From the IMG/VR virus record IMGVR_UViG_3300020735_000031, positions 1 through 35,669 of that record: a stretch of DNA of 35,669 nt; one strand, written 5' to 3'. Shown in pieces: positions 20,521 to 30,032 of this stretch. Made by a program: the position numbers and the translations under genes. A model generated the notes under the pieces. It was not told where the DNA came from and made no database searches. It was given only the letters and a program-made list of their open reading frames with translations. Position 1 is the stretch's first letter, and each line of letters begins with the position of its first letter. Origin of the DNA: a virus.

Positions 20521-22020
20521 ATGGCCGAAAGTAAGCAAAGATTTAAGGGCTTCGTTGGCCCATCATATATAGCCCGTAGTGAACGATTTGACTGCCAACG
20601 GCTTGTAAATATGTATATTGAAATGGATAACTTAGGTGTTGGCAAGGGCGAAGAACCAGCAGTTCTATTATCCACACCAGGATTAAAGTTTCAACAGACT
20701 ATCGGTATTGGTCCTATTCGTTGCACATACACACAAAGTAATACAGCAACTTCTTGGATTGTAAGCGGTAATCAAATATATTCCTTAACCGGCGTAAATG
20801 CTATTCCGACATTGATTCCTGGCACATTAAATACTTCTACCGGTTTTGTGCAAGCATCTGATAATGGCACACAAATAATATTTGTAGATGGCCAGTTTGG
20901 ATATTATATCGATACAAGTGTCGAAATACCTACAATAACATTATTGACAGATGTGCATTTTCACCCAACCGATACTATTACATTTCAAGATGGATATTTT
21001 ATTGGTGTTGACAAAGGTGTAGATGGATTAGGTACTGGCAACTTCTTTATTAGTGATTTATATTCTATATCATTTCTACCACTAAACGAAGCAAATGCAA
21101 GTGGTGCAAGTGATATTCTTGTTGGTGCTATTAGTTGCAATAGATTGCTTTATTTGCTTGGTGCAAAAAGTTTAGAGATTTGGTATGATCAAGGTTCAAG
21201 TGGTAGCACACCATTTGCAAGACAAGATGGTCGATTTAGCCAGATTGGATGTGCTGCACCAAATAGTATTGTTATTATTGAAGAAACTATTACTTGGTTG
21301 GGAAGCACGTCTCAAGGTGGTGGTATGGTTTATTCATTGGTAAATGCTATGCCAACCCGCATTAGTAATCACGCAGTCGAATATGCAATTCAAAGTCTTG
21401 GCGATTTGAGTTCCGCAACAGCATATAGTTATCAACAAGAAGGCCATTATTTCTATTGTTTAAACATCCCTGGTAGTAATACTACTTGGGTCTATGATAC
21501 TACTTTAGAACAATGGCACGAACGTCAAAGCACAACTAATGGTAGCACAAATAGACATTATGGAAATACTCACTGTTTGCTTAATGGTCTGCATCTTATT
21601 GGCGATTATCGCAATGGCAATATATATGAATATGATTTGTCTACCTATACAGATAATGGCGAGATTATAAATCGTATTCGTCAAACACCGCACGTTAGTC
21701 AATCACTTAATAGAATGTTTTATAATCTATTAGAAGTTGATATGCAGTTTGGTGTTGGTCTTAACAACACAGATACAACCGGTCTTAATGCGACGCCAGG
21801 TAGTGATCCACAAATCGTAATGCAAATGAGCAATGATGGTGGTCAAACTTGGGGTAATCCTATATATGCTCAAATGGGTAAAATGGGTAGCTATACACAG
21901 CGAGCAAGATGGCAAAGATTGGGTAGTTCACGTGATAGAGTATTTAGAGTTACTATTTCCGAACCAGTTCGTTGCACAATCTTAAGTGCTTATTTAGATG
22001 TAGAAGTAGGCCAATCTTAA
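20521..22020 (+). CDS. P22 gp10-like packaged-DNA stabilisation / tail hub protein (499 aa)
   Basis: It opens with KQRFKGFVGPSYIARSERFD, CQRLVNMYIEMDN and LLSTPGLKF, the conserved start of the P22 gp10 (Phage_stabilise) family. The rest is a strand-rich propeller-like pattern with VGAISCNRLLYLLGAKSLEI and GGMVYSLVNAMPTRISNHAV. P22 gp10 is 472 residues. These proteins form the hexameric hub closing the portal channel and bearing the tail needle. It follows the repeat fibre by nine bases, with AAAGG as ribosome site. Confidence 0.9.
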   Translation: MAESKQRFKGFVGPSYIARSERFDCQRLVNMYIEMDNLGVGKGEEPAVLLSTPGLKFQQTIGIGPIRCTYTQSNTATSWIVSGNQIYSLTGVNAIPTLIPGTLNTSTGFVQASDNGTQIIFVDGQFGYYIDTSVEIPTITLLTDVHFHPTDTITFQDGYFIGVDKGVDGLGTGNFFISDLYSISFLPLNEANASGASDILVGAISCNRLLYLLGAKSLEIWYDQGSSGSTPFARQDGRFSQIGCAAPNSIVIIEETITWLGSTSQGGGMVYSLVNAMPTRISNHAVEYAIQSLGDLSSATAYSYQQEGHYFYCLNIPGSNTTWVYDTTLEQWHERQSTTNGSTNRHYGNTHCLLNGLHLIGDYRNGNIYEYDLSTYTDNGEIINRIRQTPHVSQSLNRMFYNLLEVDMQFGVGLNNTDTTGLNATPGSDPQIVMQMSNDGGQTWGNPIYAQMGKMGSYTQRARWQRLGSSRDRVFRVTISEPVRCTILSAYLDVEVGQS

Positions 22021-22022
22021 CC

Positions 22023-22031
22023 GCTAAATAC
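22023..22031 (+). promoter_or_regulatory. GCTAAATAC element directly before the cupin-SET gene
   Basis: An exact GCTAAATA copy ending six bases before ATG 22037, starting two bases after the gp10-like stop. No Shine-Dalgarno sequence occurs in the gap. At T4-late spacing the transcript would begin at or next to the start codon. Confidence 0.5.
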
Positions 22032-22036
22032 AAGTA

Positions 22037-22858
22037 ATGAATTCATTAACAAGTAAAATAGATATCGATAACATAGAAGCAAAGATGTTATCACTCCCTC
22101 AAGCAAACTGTGGTGTGATTCATAAGTTTCAACCAGGGTATTATATCCGCGAAGTTACTATACCCACTGGCACTCTTGCTATTGGGCATCACCAAAACTT
22201 TCCACATCTTAATATATTTGTGAAAGGCAAAGTATTGATGCTCAATGATGATGGCACACAGAATGTAATAGAAGCACCAATGACTTTCGTTGGGCAACCA
22301 GGACGAAAGATTGGTTATGTATTAGAAGAAATGGTTTGGCAAAACATTTATCCGACTGAGCAGACAGAAGTAGAGTTATTAGAAGCATTTTATCTTACAA
22401 AGAGTGATTACTCGCGTGAGTTTTCAGCGCATAAGTATGCAGCGGCTTATATAACACACAATGAAGATAGAGATGATTATGTATCAACTATATCTGAGTT
22501 AGGCTATACTCAAGATCAAGTAGATATAGAAGTAAATAATGAAGCAGACCAAATAGGAATGCCTATAGGTGATTATAAATGTATGTTAGCGATTAGTCCA
22601 ATCGATGGCACAGGAGTATTCGCAACCAGTTATATTTTAGCAGGTGAAGAGATTGGGCCAAGTAAGGTTGGACATTTTAGAACACCACTTGGTAGATATG
22701 TAAATCATTCTAAGAATCCTAATGCTGAAATGATCAAGAAAGGTGATAACATCTTTCTTGTAGCAACACAAGATATAGTAGGTGCTTTGGGTGGACAACC
22801 AGGCCAAGAAATAGTTATAGATTACCGCGCAGCAAGAACGCTGTCAATAGGAGCATAA
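22037..22858 (+). CDS. Cupin-SET domain fusion protein (273 aa)
   Basis: Residues ~30-108 read as a cupin barrel: IPTGTLAIGHHQNFPHLNIF (42-61, with His 51, His 52 and His 57 as possible metal ligands), VKGKVLMLNDDG, then PMTFVGQPGRKIGYVLEEMV. Residues ~180-266 carry SET-domain hallmarks: GTGVFA (191-196), RYVNHSKNPNAEM (220-232) and GQEIVIDYR (256-264). SET domains transfer methyl from S-adenosylmethionine, usually to lysine. The key NHS and DY motifs are present. It lies between the gp10-like gene and ejection proteins, so it may modify a virion or ejected protein, or host protein. Substrate is unknown. No ribosome site is visible. Confidence 0.75.
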   Translation: MNSLTSKIDIDNIEAKMLSLPQANCGVIHKFQPGYYIREVTIPTGTLAIGHHQNFPHLNIFVKGKVLMLNDDGTQNVIEAPMTFVGQPGRKIGYVLEEMVWQNIYPTEQTEVELLEAFYLTKSDYSREFSAHKYAAAYITHNEDRDDYVSTISELGYTQDQVDIEVNNEADQIGMPIGDYKCMLAISPIDGTGVFATSYILAGEEIGPSKVGHFRTPLGRYVNHSKNPNAEMIKKGDNIFLVATQDIVGALGGQPGQEIVIDYRAARTLSIGA

Positions 22859-22859
22859 T

Positions 22860-23711
22860 ATGTCAGCAGTAGCAACCGCGATCGTAGGTGGAGCCGTAGT
22901 AAGTGGAATGATGAATCAAAGTGCTGCAAGCTCTTCAGCAGCCGGTCAGCAAGCAGCAGCAAATACAGCCGCACAGGCACAACTTGCTACAGCACAAGCA
23001 AATAACGCAACTACAATGTCGATGTTCAACACGACACAAGCAAATGAACAACCATATTTGCAAGCAGGCAATCAAGGTGTAGCAAGCCTACAAGCAGGTA
23101 TGCAACCTGGTGGAGCATTTACTCAGAACTTTACGCCAAGTATGACTAATATGTCGCCGGCATATCAGTTCCAGTTACAGCAAGGCACACAGAACTTAAA
23201 TGCAAGTGCAGCAGCAAATGGAACATTAGGTAGTGGTCAGAACTTAAAAGACATCACAAACTATAGTCAAAACGCAGCAAGCACAGCATATCAAAATGCT
23301 TTTAATAACTATAATACTCAACAAACTAATCTATATAATAGAACATCAAACTTAGCAAGTATGGGTCAAAGCACAGCAGTTGGTATGGCTAATCAAGGTC
23401 TTGCAACTGCTGGCACAATGGCAAGTTCTAATACCGCTGCAACAAATGCCGCAAGCAACTATTCAACACAAGCAGCAGCAGCAGGCGCCGCAGGCACAAT
23501 CGGAAGTGCAAATGCAGTAGGTGGTGCAATCAGTAGTGGTATTGGCAACTATATGGGAATGCAGAATATGAATAATACCCAGCAATACCTAAATAATATG
23601 AGCACTGCTTCTCCAGGTGGTGCAAGTATTATGGGAGGCGGCTTAGGAACACCAACAACAGCTACTCCTTGGGTCGGCACGCCTACTTCAGCACCAATGA
23701 CATTCGAATAA
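22860..23711 (+). CDS. Putative DNA ejection protein, gp7-like position (283 aa)
   Basis: Ala/Gln/Asn/Gly-rich with an N-terminal short hydrophobic stretch (VATAIVGGAVVSGMM). The middle contains SPAYQFQLQQGTQNLNASAA and GTLGSGQNLKDITNYSQNAA, YQNAFNNYNTQQTNLYNRTS, a pattern I recognise from phage DNA-transfer proteins. These are packed in the head and expelled into the host envelope ahead of DNA. It begins two bases after the cupin-SET stop. It is the first of three consecutive ejection-type genes. Confidence 0.75.
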   Translation: MSAVATAIVGGAVVSGMMNQSAASSSAAGQQAAANTAAQAQLATAQANNATTMSMFNTTQANEQPYLQAGNQGVASLQAGMQPGGAFTQNFTPSMTNMSPAYQFQLQQGTQNLNASAAANGTLGSGQNLKDITNYSQNAASTAYQNAFNNYNTQQTNLYNRTSNLASMGQSTAVGMANQGLATAGTMASSNTAATNAASNYSTQAAAAGAAGTIGSANAVGGAISSGIGNYMGMQNMNNTQQYLNNMSTASPGGASIMGGGLGTPTTATPWVGTPTSAPMTFE

Positions 23712-23720
23712 GGAAATAAT

Positions 23721-25226
23721 ATGGCAATCGATCCTTCAATAAGCCTTGGCTTAAATAACAACAATATTGATCCAAATATGTTGAATAACTATGCTATGAA
23801 TAATATGAAACTTGGCCAGATGGCACAAGGAATGCAAGCAACACAGCAACAGATTTCGGCAAGTCAAGCATCACAAGCAAACACCGAAGCAGCACTACCT
23901 GGTATTCAGGCAACAAGTGCAGCAAATCAACGAACTAATGATTTTGTAACAAAGTGGTTGCCAATAAATCAGGGAAGATTTACTAATCCAGATGGTAGTG
24001 TAGATTCGCTTGGATTGACAGCAGCAGCGACAGCAGCAGGATATGGCGATGCGGCACAACCTATTGCAGCAAGAGATATCGAAATGGCTGGTGCAGCCAT
24101 TAAGAATGTCACAAGTCAACAAGAACAAAATATTGCTAAAGCAACTTTTATGAATACAGCAGCAGGACATCTTGCAAATCTGGTAAGTGATCCTGCATTA
24201 AGCGATAGTGATGCAACGACGATGCTTAATAAGGGCATTACATATGCAAATAGTCAAGTTCCAGGTAGTGGTTCCCAACTTTCGCAGTTGCTTACTAAAA
24301 CTGTTCCTGTAAAAGACAGTAAAGGAAATCCAGTTTATCAAACAGATTCGACTGGTAGTCAAGTGCTGGATGATAATAACAAGCCAATACCACTTACTAC
24401 ACAAACTGTTGATAGAACTGCAGCCACCGAAGTTGCAAGAGCAACACAAGATATGAGCACACAGTTTCAAAATGCTCAAGCAAAACAACGACAAGATGCT
24501 GCTTTGGAACTTACAAGCCAATCGCCAGAAGGTCATTCAACTACAGGCCCACAAGTCAATGCAGCATATTCGGCATTGCGTGCTGCTGGTATTGGGCCTG
24601 ATAAAGTGCCAAATGGAATGTCATTGTTTGATATGAAACAAGCATATGGGCCTGTATATGGCGATATTATTGGTAAGGCTGTTGTAAACAACCAAGTTAC
24701 TCCACAGACTCGTGAAGCATATTATAGTCAATATGTGGCTGCACAAAAAGATGTTGCAACAATAAATACCGCTCTTAATCAAGTGCAAAGTATGCCCGAA
24801 ACTATGCTCGGAACACGTCCTGGTGCTATTGTAGGCGGTGCATTTAACAAATGGTTGAGTGCTAATCCACAATATGCAGCATTGGGAACAGCAGTTCAGG
24901 CACATAATAATTCATATCCAAATGATCAAATAGATCCAGGTGTATTAAATATTCAACAAATACAAGCAAAACTGCAGGTTGATAAGACAAATAGAACTAA
25001 TGATTCTACCATCAACTATAATGCTTCTGGTCAACAAACATTACCAGGCGCTGGTGGCGGAACTGGAGGCAATGTGCCAAGTCCAAGCAGAATGCAGCCT
25101 AATCAACCAACTGGCAATAATACTGTAACACAGGCACACGTGGCTGATTATGCTAAACGAAATAATATTCCAATAACTCAGGTATTGAAAATGATGTCTG
25201 ATAAACATATTCAGGTAACGCCATAA
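23721..25226 (+). CDS. Putative internal virion / ejection protein (501 aa)
   Basis: Gln/Ala/Ser-rich and mostly helical, beginning MAIDPSISLGLNNNNIDPNM after AAGGAA. It has no signal peptide or membrane segment. Composition, size and position between two ejection-type genes match the second P22-like ejection protein. The C-terminal tail is Gly/Pro/Gln-rich (LPGAGGGTGGNVPSPSRMQP) followed by a short helical end. Its stop overlaps the next start (TAATG, 25224-25228). Recognition is by context more than by motif. Confidence 0.6.
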   Translation: MAIDPSISLGLNNNNIDPNMLNNYAMNNMKLGQMAQGMQATQQQISASQASQANTEAALPGIQATSAANQRTNDFVTKWLPINQGRFTNPDGSVDSLGLTAAATAAGYGDAAQPIAARDIEMAGAAIKNVTSQQEQNIAKATFMNTAAGHLANLVSDPALSDSDATTMLNKGITYANSQVPGSGSQLSQLLTKTVPVKDSKGNPVYQTDSTGSQVLDDNNKPIPLTTQTVDRTAATEVARATQDMSTQFQNAQAKQRQDAALELTSQSPEGHSTTGPQVNAAYSALRAAGIGPDKVPNGMSLFDMKQAYGPVYGDIIGKAVVNNQVTPQTREAYYSQYVAAQKDVATINTALNQVQSMPETMLGTRPGAIVGGAFNKWLSANPQYAALGTAVQAHNNSYPNDQIDPGVLNIQQIQAKLQVDKTNRTNDSTINYNASGQQTLPGAGGGTGGNVPSPSRMQPNQPTGNNTVTQAHVADYAKRNNIPITQVLKMMSDKHIQVTP

Positions 25227-27091
25227 TGACTAATCCTTTAGATTTGCTATTACCTACGGCTCAACGTCCAACAACCGGGCGTTATGGAACACCTACAAGA
25301 TTATTAGATAATCTTGAGATGACCGAGAGTGGTGGAAACAATCCAAAGGCTATAAACTCACAAAGCGGTGCAACTGGTTCATATCAGTTTCTTCCAAGCA
25401 CTGTTAAAATGCTACAAGCAAAAGGCATTCAGTTTGATCCAACTGATCCATCGCAATCTCGAGATGCTGCTGATCAATATATTCAGAGTTTGGTTAGTAG
25501 CAATGGCGGCAGTTATCCAAAAGCAATGGCTGCTTATGGCGGATTTATTAAACAAGATCCTATTGCATATCAAAAGAAAGTCTTAAATGGTGTTAGTTTG
25601 CCAGCAGCACCAAATCCATTAGATACTATGCTACCGGCATCGCCTAAAACAGAACCAGTGGCGACACCGGCGTCACTTATCAAGTCACAATCAACCACAG
25701 CACCTACTGATTATACCGGTATGGCTGGGACATTTTTAAAGAATATAGGTAAAGCAGTTACTTTAGGAACATCTGATTATGTAGCAGCAGGTGTCAATGC
25801 GATAATAAATGGCGGAAGTTATTCAGAAGCTCTGCAAACAATCCGTGATATCAATAAAGCAAGTGATGCCGCACATCCAGCAGCAGCATTAGCTGGTTCT
25901 GTAACTGGCGATATTATCGCATCTACTTTTACTGGTGGAACAACAGCAGAAGCAACAGCGGCACTTGGTGTATCACAAGGGCTCGGAACAGTAGGCAAAG
26001 TAGCTCTTAATATCGGTGGTCAAGCAGCAACTGGGGCAGCAACTGGAGCAGTAACTGGCGCAACTACACCGGGATCGACAGCAGCAACTATTTTGCAAGC
26101 AGCCGGAGTTGGCGGAGTTGGTGGAGCAGCAGGTGGTGTATTAAGCGAAGGCATTTCTGAAGCAACAAGACGTTTTGTAAATAATAGAGTAGCGGCTATC
26201 AATGCACCTATTGAAGAAAAAGTGGCACAGTTTAATGCTGATATTCCACGAATGAATAAAGAAAGAGTTGCAGCAAATGCAGCAGACGTGGCAAAAGCAA
26301 ATGAAACAAATGCAAATATAGTAAAACAATATTATGCAACTGCGCCCGAAAGTGGCCCAATGCCTCCACAACCAACTAACTGGGCCCAACCGATTAAACG
26401 TGATATGCTCGAAAATGTGCCTGCAAGTGAAATAAACTATGTCACACCTGAATCGTATCGAACATCTATGCAACTTGCTAATGTAGAACCAGCTTCCGGA
26501 TGGTCAAAGCAGCCTTTTTCTTCTCCATCTCAGTTAGAAACATTAGCAGGTGGTGTGGTAACTGATACTAAAGGATTATTAAATACTAAACTTCCAACCA
26601 CTTATGGTGGACTTTTGCCTTTAGCAGGCGCAGGCGCATTAGGCACGGGAGCCTACGAACTTAGTGGAGAAGATAATCCAAATGATATTCTCCCTTGGTC
26701 TCGCACATTATTAACAGGCGCAGGTGTATTAACAGGCCTTAAGGCTCCGGCATTGGTAAAAGTAGCTGGTGGGGCATTGATAAGAACAAATCTTATGAAT
26801 CCAAAGTTAGTAGAAAATACAGCACAAGGCGTTGTTGGCGGTTTAGGATTAGAAGGAGCAAACTATGCAACTCCATCTTCTATAGACACAAGTGCCCCAC
26901 CAGTAAAATCCTTACTTGGACAGACAATAGATCAAGATGTTGCAGACGAACAGTTAAGGAAATCTGGTGCACCTAATCTTTTATTAAATACAGCACCTAC
27001 AATAGCACCTCAAGTTCCTGATGTAAATCCATTAGATGACTTACTATCTACACCACCGTCTACAACAGTTGGTGGCGGTATACGTGGATAA
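25226..27091 (+). CDS. Ejection protein with N-terminal lytic transglycosylase-like domain (621 aa)
   Basis: Residues ~25-108 resemble a transglycosylase/lysozyme-like fold: LDNLEMTESGGNNPKAINSQ with the likely catalytic Glu in TESGGN (Glu 34), GATGSYQFLPSTV (49-60) and AMAAYGGF (100-107). The remainder has two Ala/Gly-rich hydrophobic stretches (about 215-315 and 455-520), as expected for a protein that lines a channel through the envelope. In P22-like and T7-like phages such a protein locally opens peptidoglycan during DNA entry. It is the only wall-degrading domain I can identify in the window. Confidence 0.75.
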   Translation: MTNPLDLLLPTAQRPTTGRYGTPTRLLDNLEMTESGGNNPKAINSQSGATGSYQFLPSTVKMLQAKGIQFDPTDPSQSRDAADQYIQSLVSSNGGSYPKAMAAYGGFIKQDPIAYQKKVLNGVSLPAAPNPLDTMLPASPKTEPVATPASLIKSQSTTAPTDYTGMAGTFLKNIGKAVTLGTSDYVAAGVNAIINGGSYSEALQTIRDINKASDAAHPAAALAGSVTGDIIASTFTGGTTAEATAALGVSQGLGTVGKVALNIGGQAATGAATGAVTGATTPGSTAATILQAAGVGGVGGAAGGVLSEGISEATRRFVNNRVAAINAPIEEKVAQFNADIPRMNKERVAANAADVAKANETNANIVKQYYATAPESGPMPPQPTNWAQPIKRDMLENVPASEINYVTPESYRTSMQLANVEPASGWSKQPFSSPSQLETLAGGVVTDTKGLLNTKLPTTYGGLLPLAGAGALGTGAYELSGEDNPNDILPWSRTLLTGAGVLTGLKAPALVKVAGGALIRTNLMNPKLVENTAQGVVGGLGLEGANYATPSSIDTSAPPVKSLLGQTIDQDVADEQLRKSGAPNLLLNTAPTIAPQVPDVNPLDDLLSTPPSTTVGGGIRG

Positions 27092-27110
27092 TCGACATTA
27101 AGGATAACAG

Positions 27111-29120
27111 ATGACAATATCAACTTTAGGCATTAGTTTTACACCAAGTGCTCCACTTGCACAAGAAGCAGTGCAGTTTACTGGATTGTGGACAGGCAAT
27201 GCAGCACCAACAAGTTGGCTCTGGGATTTTGGAGATGGCAGCACATCGACATTACAAAATCCAAAACACAAATATCTATCAAGCGGATCAATGCAGATAA
27301 CATTATCCGCGTCAGGTGAGATATTTGGCGACCTTACAGCAGGCCCTGAGTTTCTTAATATAATAAGAATATTACCATATAATCAACCTATGCCGTGGGC
27401 TGGAATGCAATTCAAAGATAATGATGGCGTTCCTCTTAGCAATGGATGGGTATATTCGTATGGCGCAAATGGATATCAACCACAGGTATTACGTCCTACA
27501 TATTCGGATGATGGCCATATACTGCCAAATCCATATCCATTAGATGTGGGTGGTAGAATGATACTTGATGATTTACATTCAACAGCAGATATGACTATTA
27601 GTTGGCCATATCACTTTGTTGCGAAAACAAGTAATGGAACTGTCACACAAGAACTTAGTAATGTTTATGTTCCATTATATATGGAAGGCACAAATATTAG
27701 TTTTTCTACTCGCGATACTTCGGTAAATCAACTGCAAATAAACTCGACAACCACCGATCCACTCTTTGGTCAAGGCGATTCATATAACTATACAATAACT
27801 TCAGTTAATAACTCGGTATTTGATGGTGCACCTGGTGATACCTATAATATACAGTTGAATACACAGAAGACTAATAACAATCCTGTTATTGCGTGGGATA
27901 ATACTGCGAATGCTTTTAAGTTTCTATATGATGGCGCATACGAAGTTACAACAAATCTAACTTTTACTGCAAATACTTGGCCAGTGTCAACTGTAGTAGT
28001 CTATGGAAGTATATTGCAGCGAACAATAGATACTGAACCAGTTAATATCAGTTATGATAGCAGTTATAACACAGACAGTCTTAGTAAATCTCTTACTGAT
28101 ACTTTTTGCGTAAGTGCTCTTAAAGATCAACATATGGCAATGAAATATTATGCTATTGGCACAGATAGTTCAGATGTATATTCAATGGCCGGATCTATAA
28201 CTATAACGCGAATAGGCGATTGGTTTTCGCAGATTGTTGAACCACCAGTGAGTATGTTTACAGAAATGCCAACAAGTGGTAGAGTGCCACTTGTTGTTAC
28301 ATTCACTGATACTTCTACAAATAATCCAACAAGTTGGTTATGGGACTTTGGCGATGGTGGCACTTCTACCGATCAAAATCCGACTTACACATATTATAAT
28401 ATTGGTAGTTACAATGTAACACTTATTGCAAGTAATAGATATGGATCAGGAACTCCTTATATATTGCCTGTAAATGCAACTGCATATCCATCTAATAATA
28501 GTTATAACTTATGGCTAATAGATGATACTGGCACTAATATTGGTATTGTATATTTTACACCAACATATGAAATAACAGAACCATATGTAGAAGCACTATG
28601 CTCCTTATTAAATGGTTATCCGTGGCCACAAGAAGGTGGTTCTCCAATGGCATTCTTTAATAATCCGCCAGAGCCAGAATCAGCAACGACACTAATGAAT
28701 ACTGGTCACAACTTATTCTATCAAGATAATCAATATGTTTATGGTCGAACTTTATATTTGCAACTTGCTCCGGCATATAATCCACCAGTATGGTCTTTTG
28801 CGTATGATGTTGCATATACAAACAATGCAGATCAACAAACAGAGAATATAGAATTTTATGTAGATGAAGGCCAAACTATTGTATGTGGCACACAAGGACT
28901 AATGGGTGTAAAAGCAACAGGTAATACATTTATTCGATTATTTGATCCGGCTGGCAATAATATCATATCAAATGATGATGCTCCGGCTCCATACAACTAT
29001 CCAAACGAATATGCATCGTGGTTGACAACAGTTGCTTTAACAAGTGGCAACTATGTGTTGAAAGTTGGTGCATTCGCAATGACAAGAGCTTATGGTATTG
29101 CAGGCGTTCAAGTATTTTAA
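27111..29120 (+). CDS. Multidomain fibre/spike with two PKD domains (669 aa)
   Basis: Order: PKD domain (~5-68, WLWDFGDG at 36-43); a phage fibre head-binding-like domain (~93-190, MPWAGMQFKDNDGVPLSNGW then DVGGRMILDD); a C1q-like beta domain (~225-368, ending SITITRIG); a second PKD domain (~378-448, WLWDFGDG at 409-416); and a C-terminal jelly-roll/PPC-like region (~560-669, GNTFIRLFDPAGNNIISNDD). The middle two domains match the whole of the next gene's product. PKD and PPC domains usually mediate protein or polysaccharide contact. It is probably a surface fibre or spike. The PPC call is weaker than the PKD calls. Confidence 0.75.
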   Translation: MTISTLGISFTPSAPLAQEAVQFTGLWTGNAAPTSWLWDFGDGSTSTLQNPKHKYLSSGSMQITLSASGEIFGDLTAGPEFLNIIRILPYNQPMPWAGMQFKDNDGVPLSNGWVYSYGANGYQPQVLRPTYSDDGHILPNPYPLDVGGRMILDDLHSTADMTISWPYHFVAKTSNGTVTQELSNVYVPLYMEGTNISFSTRDTSVNQLQINSTTTDPLFGQGDSYNYTITSVNNSVFDGAPGDTYNIQLNTQKTNNNPVIAWDNTANAFKFLYDGAYEVTTNLTFTANTWPVSTVVVYGSILQRTIDTEPVNISYDSSYNTDSLSKSLTDTFCVSALKDQHMAMKYYAIGTDSSDVYSMAGSITITRIGDWFSQIVEPPVSMFTEMPTSGRVPLVVTFTDTSTNNPTSWLWDFGDGGTSTDQNPTYTYYNIGSYNVTLIASNRYGSGTPYILPVNATAYPSNNSYNLWLIDDTGTNIGIVYFTPTYEITEPYVEALCSLLNGYPWPQEGGSPMAFFNNPPEPESATTLMNTGHNLFYQDNQYVYGRTLYLQLAPAYNPPVWSFAYDVAYTNNADQQTENIEFYVDEGQTIVCGTQGLMGVKATGNTFIRLFDPAGNNIISNDDAPAPYNYPNEYASWLTTVALTSGNYVLKVGAFAMTRAYGIAGVQVF

Positions 29121-29129
29121 GGAAACATT

Positions 29130-29987
29130 ATGGCAGAAATAGTAGGATTAAGCCCGATATGGCAGCAAAGTCAGTTTTTCGATCAAGCAGGCGGACCATT
29201 GAGTTATGGAAAAATATGGACATATGCAAATGGAACAAACTCCTCATATCCAACATTTACAGATAGCACAGGCACAATACAAAATAACAATCCAATCGTT
29301 TTGGATGCAGCAGGAAGACTACAAGAAGAGATGTGGCTAATAGCTGGTCAATTCTATGAATTTGCATTATTACAATGGGATGATTACGAGTTTTCACGAG
29401 TAAGAGATGTAAGTGTTCAACGTCTTGTTGCTGGCACCAATATTACTTTGGATCCACCATCGGGTGTTGGCCCAATGACAGTAATCAATGCAGTTGGCAG
29501 CACAGGTAATCCAAAAGGACGTGGCCAATCAAATATATTCATTGGCAATAATGTTGATGGATTGTTTGTAACAACAAATGGTGGTTTTTTCTATGCATTT
29601 AATATTACAGACCAAACTACTCCTATAGGACCTGCGGATGTTACTTGTGCTGGTGGCCTATTCATATTTAATACTGCTGGCATTTATACTGTATCAATGA
29701 CTATAAACTTTACACCAACTAATGGAACTTCCCCAACTGAATGGCCGTTAGACCAGACAAGTTTTGGTACGATGTTTAATGGCCACCAAAGTTTTCATAC
29801 TCGATACTCGGCAGTTGCAGGTGATGGATTAGATATTAAATATCAACAAGCATCTTTCACAGATGTGGTTCAGGTGGTTGCGACTGCTGGTCAATCAATG
29901 CCATTTGCAACCTATGCGGCCAATACAAATATGTTTTTCCAAGAGTTTAGTAATGATATGATGATAACAATAACCCGCATTGGTTAA
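29130..29987 (+). CDS. Fibre with head-binding-like and C1q-like domains (285 aa)
   Basis: The N-terminal ~100 residues (SPIWQQSQFFDQAGGPLSYG, then NNPIVLDAAGRLQEEMWL) form the common 'QFfD..G.PLs.G.i.tY' domain that attaches spikes and fibres to phage particles. The C-terminal ~140 residues (SNIFIGNNVDGLFVTTNGGF to MMITITRIG) resemble a C1q/TNF-like trimeric beta-sandwich. It is a paralogue of the central part of the preceding PKD protein and shares the N-terminal domain with the next gene. It starts behind AAGGAA, ten bases after the previous stop. Confidence 0.75.
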   Translation: MAEIVGLSPIWQQSQFFDQAGGPLSYGKIWTYANGTNSSYPTFTDSTGTIQNNNPIVLDAAGRLQEEMWLIAGQFYEFALLQWDDYEFSRVRDVSVQRLVAGTNITLDPPSGVGPMTVINAVGSTGNPKGRGQSNIFIGNNVDGLFVTTNGGFFYAFNITDQTTPIGPADVTCAGGLFIFNTAGIYTVSMTINFTPTNGTSPTEWPLDQTSFGTMFNGHQSFHTRYSAVAGDGLDIKYQQASFTDVVQVVATAGQSMPFATYAANTNMFFQEFSNDMMITITRIG

Positions 29988-30007
29988 AATAGACCAATAG
30001 AAAATCA

Positions 30008-30016
30008 GCTAAATAT
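30008..30016 (+). promoter_or_regulatory. GCTAAATAT late-promoter-like element in the fibre region
   Basis: An exact GCTAAATA copy 17 bases before the ATG at 30033, with an AAGGAA ribosome site between. It lies in the 45-base gap after the C1q-like fibre gene. Confidence 0.5.
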
Positions 30017-30032
30017 ACAAATAAGGAATAAT

